In this document: positions 6,412 to 10,571 of the stretch, piece by piece | How positions within the stretch are numbered: position 1 is the stretch's first letter | Layout: every line of letters begins with the position of its first letter | Translations under genes and position numbers: made by a program | Assembly (NCBI GenBank): GCA_945861915.1 | Contig: CAMAWK010000072.1 | Coordinates: forward strand, 1 to 10,571 | Direction: 5' to 3' | Length of the DNA: 10,571 bases | Source of the DNA: Flavobacterium psychrophilum | GTDB lineage: Bacteria > Bacteroidota > Bacteroidia > Flavobacteriales > Flavobacteriaceae | Notes under the pieces: generated by a model | The model's input: the letters and a program-made list of their open reading frames with translations, nothing else | Databases searched by the model: none | Told to the model about the DNA's origin: nothing

Positions 6412-8067
6412 TTATGGATTGCAAACGCAATTTTCTAAGTTTAGGTTATTCACTTTATTTACAGTTGTTTCTGGAATGGCAGCAGTTGAAACTTGATTTT
6501 TATAATTTGTACCAGTGGTTGTTAATGTTGTTCCAGGTCTTGTAGTGTAAAACTCCCCTGTCCCAACTACATTATCAAGTACTGAATCAAAAGGAATTGG
6601 ATTAGGTTCTATCCAATTGTATCTTTCAACATAGGGTAAAGTTTCTAAATAGGGTAAAGCTAAATTTATAAAAGCAAGATTTGTAGCAGACGATCTGTGG
6701 GGATTTGCATTAAATTCAGTGACCCAAATTGGCAATCCATATAAATTATTTATGCTAGTGAGATAGGCTTGGAATCGATTGAAAATTGTAGTTGCACTTG
6801 GTTCTGTTGTTTCGTTTTCGGGATCACTTTCCCAATCATACCAATGAACTCCTATTGCATCGATGCGAACATCTTGAGCCACCGCTTTGTTGTTGAATTC
6901 TGTTAACCAGTCATTCGCTCCTTCAGCTGTTCCTGTTGGCGAAATCAATCTCATACCAGTTTTCATCAAATTTTTATAAAGATTAACAGCTTCATTTACC
7001 ACATTATTTTTGGGATTTACTTGCGTATTTGAATTATCAACTTCATTAAAAACGAGTACTTGTATACTATTGTTATCACCTATATTCGAACTCGTACCAT
7101 TGTTTTCAATTGTTCCGCTACCTCCCAATGAAACTGGAAAATATTCCCAATCTAAAGTGGAATTATCCACGGTATTATTTTTATAACGCCAAGTGGTGTT
7201 TAAATCAGTTCCAATCTCTGTTCTTCCTTTTTTATTTACCCAGTTCCAAGGCAATACTCGTATAAAAGAAATAGAATTGAGTAAGGTTTTAGGAAGTGTA
7301 TTGAGAACTAAATCAGCATCAGAAGCGATGTAATTTTTACTTTTTCCTGTTCCATCTTCTTCAATTGCAAAAGTGACCATAAATCCTTTTTTCAATACAA
7401 AAGATTTGATTCTGTTATTCATCGAACCTGCAATAGCACTACCACTGTGAATTGTATTTACTGTAATTAAAGCTGGGTTTCCTAATTTATTTATTCCATC
7501 ATACACTGTTAATGGAGTTGTAGAAGCTAGGTTCGCTCTAATCACACATCCATTTAGATAATAATTATCCAAACGCAAATTAGTTTGATAAACTCCAGCT
7601 ATATTATTAACTTTTATTTGACCTATATTATTAGCGGATACAGAGCTTGTTTTGTAATTAGTAGTTTTAACCCAACCAATTCCTGAAGTAAAATTAATTT
7701 GTACATTGTTCAGAAAAGGACTAGCGGCAGATAAATCAATATAACCATTCTCATTGATTGTTACAGTTCCTCCCGATAAAGAAGTAGCAGTTATATTAGC
7801 TTGACCGAGAGCTAAACTTCCAGTTCCAAATTGAATAGATCCACTTGCGGTTATATTTGCCGAAATATTAATTTGGAGCGATAAGTCAATGTTTAGACTA
7901 GGATTGATTGTGTTAGAAGCTGGAGTAATATTTGTTACTGAATCTCTCCAGTTTGTTTCATTAAAGAAATCATTATTTGTAGCTCCAGTCCAAATAAAAG
8001 TTTGTGCATTTGTAAATAATCCAACAAATAAAATTAGTAAGGTTCTAAGGTTAAATATTTTGTTCAT
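6412..8067 (-). CDS. Secreted GH128-like glycoside hydrolase (Glyco_hydro_cc), paralogue B
   Basis: The protein has 551 residues and is collinear with paralogue A along its whole length: signal peptide ending near TNAQ (22), FIWTGATNNDFFNETNW (24-40), the shared segment 159-280, and a catalytic region to about 510. Both catalytic Glu positions remain: VFNEVD with Glu342 and IWVTEFNAN with Glu451. IGVHWYDW (405-412) and VERYNW (480-485) are also kept. Several family positions have changed: WRYQW is WRYKN, FAPMAWGG is YFPVSLGG, and GFNEAD plus the following QSG region is replaced by VFNEVDNSNTQV. It is thus probably active but with a reshaped substrate cleft, perhaps with another linkage or substitution preference. 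It ends in ENCVCNP with no sorting domain. It follows the esterase by 52 bp and precedes paralogue A by 31 bp, with no terminator or clear promoter between, so a shared transcript is likely. Confidence 0.8.
   Translation of the reverse strand: MNKIFNLRTLLILFVGLFTNAQTFIWTGATNNDFFNETNWRDSVTNITPASNTINPSLNIDLSLQINISANITASGSIQFGTGSLALGQANITATSLSGGTVTINENGYIDLSAASPFLNNVQINFTSGIGWVKTTNYKTSSVSANNIGQIKVNNIAGVYQTNLRLDNYYLNGCVIRANLASTTPLTVYDGINKLGNPALITVNTIHSGSAIAGSMNNRIKSFVLKKGFMVTFAIEEDGTGKSKNYIASDADLVLNTLPKTLLNSISFIRVLPWNWVNKKGRTEIGTDLNTTWRYKNNTVDNSTLDWEYFPVSLGGSGTIENNGTSSNIGDNNSIQVLVFNEVDNSNTQVNPKNNVVNEAVNLYKNLMKTGMRLISPTGTAEGANDWLTEFNNKAVAQDVRIDAIGVHWYDWESDPENETTEPSATTIFNRFQAYLTSINNLYGLPIWVTEFNANPHRSSATNLAFINLALPYLETLPYVERYNWIEPNPIPFDSVLDNVVGTGEFYTTRPGTTLTTTGTNYKNQVSTAAIPETTVNKVNNLNLENCVCNP
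7397..7452. repeat. 56-nt exact repeat, copy 2 (inside GH128-like paralogue B)
   Basis: This is the partner of 5704-5759, in the same orientation and the same codon phase, 1693 bp away. Recombination between the two copies could delete or fuse the tandem genes into one in-frame chimera. Confidence 0.85.
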
Positions 8068-8119
8068 GATTAGTTATTTTAGTTAATTAATCTTTTTTAA
8101 TTTGAAAATATATTTATTT

Positions 8120-10069
8120 TTAATAATGATTAATTAAAAAATAAGGTGTACTTCTGATAGATGAATCGGTTCTGAAAGGAGAGGCAGGTAAACCTTCTGT
8201 GTTGAATAATTTTTCTCCATCAGGGTTATTTCCCCATGCATAACGTACAAAAACCGGATTAGCGATTGTATCATTCCACACAATCACTTTGTTCCCTTCA
8301 ATTCTAGCATTCGCCCATTGATATACTTTATTACTTCCTGCAATGGCAAAATTTGTATGTGTTCCAGTTCCAATAAATCGTAATTGGCTTCCTAAAGCAG
8401 AAAAACTAAGCTCGATAGTGTTTCCTACTATTTTCATAGATTCATATGTTGGTCCAGTATACTTTACTTGTTGGTCATTGTATGCCACTTTTTGGGCAGC
8501 CAAAGCCAATCGTGTACCTACTGGTTTTTTTGTAAGCGGATGAAGGTTCCACCATTCACCAACATCAATGGTGGTTGCCATTCCTGTGTGTGGTACTGCT
8601 AATGTTTTTAATTGTTGCTCCCTCAAAAGCGCCCAATTACTATCCGTTGGTGTTGCATCTGCTGCTTGATAATTGGGTAATTGAACATAAATAAACGGCA
8701 TAGTTGGATTATTAAAAAGTGTTCGCCAATCTTCGATCATCGCACGTAAATAGATAGAATATAACGTTGGGCTACCCGTGTTTCCCTCACCTTGATACCA
8801 AATGGCACCTTTCAAAGCATACTTTTTTATGGGTTCAATCATAGAGTTGTATAAAGCTGTTGGTTTCCATCTCAAATTAACAGGAGCTGGAAGAGCAGAC
8901 ATTACATGTCCTACTTTGTATTTCCAGGTTCCAGCTAAGCTTATGGTTTCATTATTTCCTATTAATTGATAGGAAGAACCGTTCATCCCCCCATTTAGAC
9001 TATTATTTACAATTCTTACTGTAATAGTATTAGTTCCTGTTACAAAAGTATTGGCAGGAATACTATATTTTCTTGCTGCCCATTCATTGTTAGTATGACC
9101 CACAAGAACTCCATTCACATAAGTAGAATCGGCTTCAACAAGAGTCCCGAGTTGTAATTCGGATATATTAATAGCTGTTTGACTAGAAACTACTATATTT
9201 TTTTTATACCAAACCGAACCTAGATTTTTTTTTGCAGTAAAAGGGACTGTAATATCAGTCCAACTTGTTGTGCTTGTTGAATTTGATTTCCAGTTGTTTA
9301 TGATACCCGCATCATTATTTTTTAAAGTAGTATTCCAATTATTTTCGTCATCAATATCTTGTTGTTCAATTCCTGTAACATAAGAAGGATTTTTTAATAA
9401 TTGAATTTCTGCAATAGTTGAAGGGAAAACCTTCAATGCTTTTTCACTCATCCAAGCATGTATTGGTGTACCACCATAGCTAGAATGAATTAGACCAATA
9501 GGAATATTATATTTTTCGTATAATGCTTTTGCAAAGAAATAAGCAGCAGCAGAATATTGCAAAACAGTTGTTGGGTTTGTTTTTGTCCAAGCCCCTGAAG
9601 TTAAATCTGTTCTAGGAGTATTAAATTCGTATTCTCTAGGGACATTAAAATTTCGAATAAAATTATTGGTTGAATTATTAACATCAGTCTGATAATAAGC
9701 TGTAGTTCCAGATACTGTCATAGCCATATTTGATTGACCGGAACAAAGCCAAACATCGCCAATCATAATGTCATTAATTGTAACTGTATTAGTTGCCGAT
9801 AAAGTCATGGTATGAGGACCTCCAGGGGGTAAATTTGACAATTGTAATTCCCAATTACCAGTGTTGTTAGCACTAATACTATGATTTTGATTTAAAAAAT
9901 TAATAGTTATTGCTTCGTTTGGCGATGCCCATCCCCAAATTTTAACGTTGGTATCTCTTTGCAAAACCATTCCGTCACTAATTAGTCTAGGCAAGGTTAC
10001 CTGGCAAAAAGTAGTTGTAGTTAACAGTAAAAAAAATACTAGAAAAATTGATTGTTTTTGAGTTTTCAT
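8120..10069 (-). CDS. Sialate O-acetylesterase (SASA) family carbohydrate esterase with inserted jelly-roll
   Basis: The protein has 649 residues from the ATG at 10069. An in-frame TTG at 10090 would only add seven residues before the signal peptide (MKTQKQSIFLVFFLLLTTTTFCQ). After it come the family opening LISDGMVLQRDTNVKIWGWA (29-48), then GDVWLCSGQSNM (104-115) with the nucleophile Ser113, GLIHSSYGGTPIHAWMS (192-208), GAIWYQGEGN (421-430), and DVGEWWNLHPLTKKPVGTRL (502-521) with the catalytic His510. The C-terminus (YAWGNNPDGEKLFNTEGLPA and PFRTD) is typical of the family. Residues about 265-365 look like a beta-galactosidase-type jelly-roll inserted between the two SGNH halves, as known in larger members. 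The family removes acetyl groups from sugars. Sialic acid is only one possible substrate, and near glucanases a polysaccharide acetyl ester is just as likely. It is secreted, but no sorting domain is seen (ends FLINHY). It sits 68 bp after the upstream gene and 52 bp before paralogue B. Confidence 0.88.
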   Translation of the reverse strand: MKTQKQSIFLVFFLLLTTTTFCQVTLPRLISDGMVLQRDTNVKIWGWASPNEAITINFLNQNHSISANNTGNWELQLSNLPPGGPHTMTLSATNTVTINDIMIGDVWLCSGQSNMAMTVSGTTAYYQTDVNNSTNNFIRNFNVPREYEFNTPRTDLTSGAWTKTNPTTVLQYSAAAYFFAKALYEKYNIPIGLIHSSYGGTPIHAWMSEKALKVFPSTIAEIQLLKNPSYVTGIEQQDIDDENNWNTTLKNNDAGIINNWKSNSTSTTSWTDITVPFTAKKNLGSVWYKKNIVVSSQTAINISELQLGTLVEADSTYVNGVLVGHTNNEWAARKYSIPANTFVTGTNTITVRIVNNSLNGGMNGSSYQLIGNNETISLAGTWKYKVGHVMSALPAPVNLRWKPTALYNSMIEPIKKYALKGAIWYQGEGNTGSPTLYSIYLRAMIEDWRTLFNNPTMPFIYVQLPNYQAADATPTDSNWALLREQQLKTLAVPHTGMATTIDVGEWWNLHPLTKKPVGTRLALAAQKVAYNDQQVKYTGPTYESMKIVGNTIELSFSALGSQLRFIGTGTHTNFAIAGSNKVYQWANARIEGNKVIVWNDTIANPVFVRYAWGNNPDGEKLFNTEGLPASPFRTDSSIRSTPYFLINHY

Positions 10070-10137
10070 ATTTATTTGTATTCGTAGCAAAAAAATTAAT
10101 TCTCTAAGCTAAGAAAGTATTTATTTCATACATTCTT

Positions 10138-10571
10138 TTATTGCTTAATAAATTTTAATGTGTGTTTCTTGTTTATTTTCAAAAAGTAGACACCTGATGC
10201 TAGCGTATCCACAAACAATTTTCCGTTTTCAAAAGGGACATCTATTTTGTTACCAATTGTATTGTATACAATTACAGAATTAACTTCCTCATCACCAAGA
10301 ATATTAATAATTCCATTAGTTGCAGGATTAGGATGTAAAGAAAAAGACTCTTTTGCAAACTGTTTTATATCTAGAGTTTCGGAAAGTTTTCCGAATACTT
10401 CTAATTCATACATTCTTATATTACTAGAACTATTATGAGCTGTAACATAGACTCTTACTTTTGTAGTGGTAACAGGAGTAATATTCTTGAAAGTTGTTAA
10501 TGGGCTACTAGGATTTCCTATTACATTTAAAGCAGTACTCCATCCTCCAGCACCTGAGTTTAAGCTACCAT
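10138..10571 (-). CDS. T9SS-exported protein, C-terminal part: discoidin-like (F5/8 type C) end plus type A sorting domain
   Basis: The frame is open through the right edge of the window, so only the last 143 residues or so are present. An internal ATG at 10413 is not the start. The visible part begins in a beta-sandwich whose end, TTKVRVYVTAHNSSSNIR followed by MYELEVFG, is the classic last strand pair of an F5/8 type C (discoidin, CBM32-like) domain. Next comes a short linker and a type A T9SS sorting domain: FSLHPNPATNGIINI, VIVYNTIGNKI, LASGVYFLKINKKHTLKFIKQ. T9SS substrates of this kind are moved across the outer membrane and anchored or released after the domain is cleaved. The upstream, probably catalytic, region is outside the window. 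It is the first visible gene of the operon and very likely acts on the same glycan as the downstream esterase and GH128-like enzymes. Confidence 0.88.
   Translation of the reverse strand, partial: GSLNSGAGGWSTALNVIGNPSSPLTTFKNITPVTTTKVRVYVTAHNSSSNIRMYELEVFGKLSETLDIKQFAKESFSLHPNPATNGIINILGDEEVNSVIVYNTIGNKIDVPFENGKLFVDTLASGVYFLKINKKHTLKFIKQ

Noticed and set aside
4704..8067. Reading the tandem similar genes as a mobile element or a defence cassette.
   Set aside because: No transposase, integrase, terminal repeats or target duplications are visible, and the shared sequence is explained by gene duplication of a glycoside hydrolase.
7889..8543. Short + strand frames antisense to paralogue B (7889-8086) and to the esterase (8343-8543).
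   Set aside because: Both are antisense to conserved coding sequence, lack a promoter, and have no recognisable product.
10138..10413. Treating 10138-10413 as a complete 91-residue gene starting at the ATG at 10413.
   Set aside because: The frame stays open upstream to the window edge and encodes the preceding strands of a discoidin-like domain, so this ATG is an internal Met.
10247..10438. A + strand frame of 63 codons antisense to the T9SS sorting domain.
   Set aside because: The - strand frame encodes a clear sorting domain and discoidin end, so the antisense frame is a by-product.
1..10571. CRISPR array, tRNA, rRNA or riboswitch.
   Set aside because: No regularly spaced repeats, no tRNA-like cloverleaf and no conserved leader structure were noticed by eye. 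A covariance-model scan could not be run.

Overview
The window comes from a member of the Bacteroidota, most likely a Flavobacterium-like flavobacterium. The evidence is AT-rich sequence with A-rich leaders and no obvious Shine-Dalgarno sites, two candidate TAnnTTTG promoter boxes, lipoproteins with an SC lipobox followed in one case by acidic residues, a type A C-terminal sorting domain of the type IX secretion system (T9SS), and a BACON-like domain. No rRNA, tRNA, CRISPR array, insertion sequence or integrase was seen.

Left part (1-3929). On the + strand are the 3' end of a glycerophosphodiester phosphodiesterase, a complete HI0933/BaiN-type flavoprotein, and a large lipoprotein with BACON/Ig-like repeats followed by a beta-propeller-like region. 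A TspO/MBR membrane protein lies convergent on the - strand, separated from the lipoprotein gene by a perfect 14-bp inverted repeat. These look like unrelated housekeeping or envelope genes.

Middle (3930-4703). This part holds a small lipoprotein gene of unknown function whose reading frame seems to have lost one A just after its natural ATG, then an unassigned 38-codon ORF, then a strong bidirectional terminator.

Right part (4704-10571), all on the - strand and read from right to left. The order is the C-terminus of a secreted protein with a discoidin-like (F5/8 type C) end and a T9SS sorting domain, a sialate O-acetylesterase (SASA) family esterase with an inserted jelly-roll, and two tandem paralogous glycoside hydrolases of the Glyco_hydro_cc/GH128 type (family activity: beta-1,3-glucanase). 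Gaps are 31-68 bp with no internal terminator or recognisable promoter, so this is probably one operon for attack on an extracellular, probably acetyl-substituted glycan. No SusC/SusD pair, regulator or transporter falls inside the window. The true promoter and first genes lie beyond position 10571.

The most interesting signals are the two GH128-like paralogues. Their most conserved part is a roughly 90-residue non-catalytic segment before the catalytic domain, including a 56-nt stretch identical at the DNA level. One copy has lost aromatic residues of its family motifs, and both end in a Cys-x-Cys tail instead of a sorting domain. I see no clear sign of a wholly new defence or mobile system.
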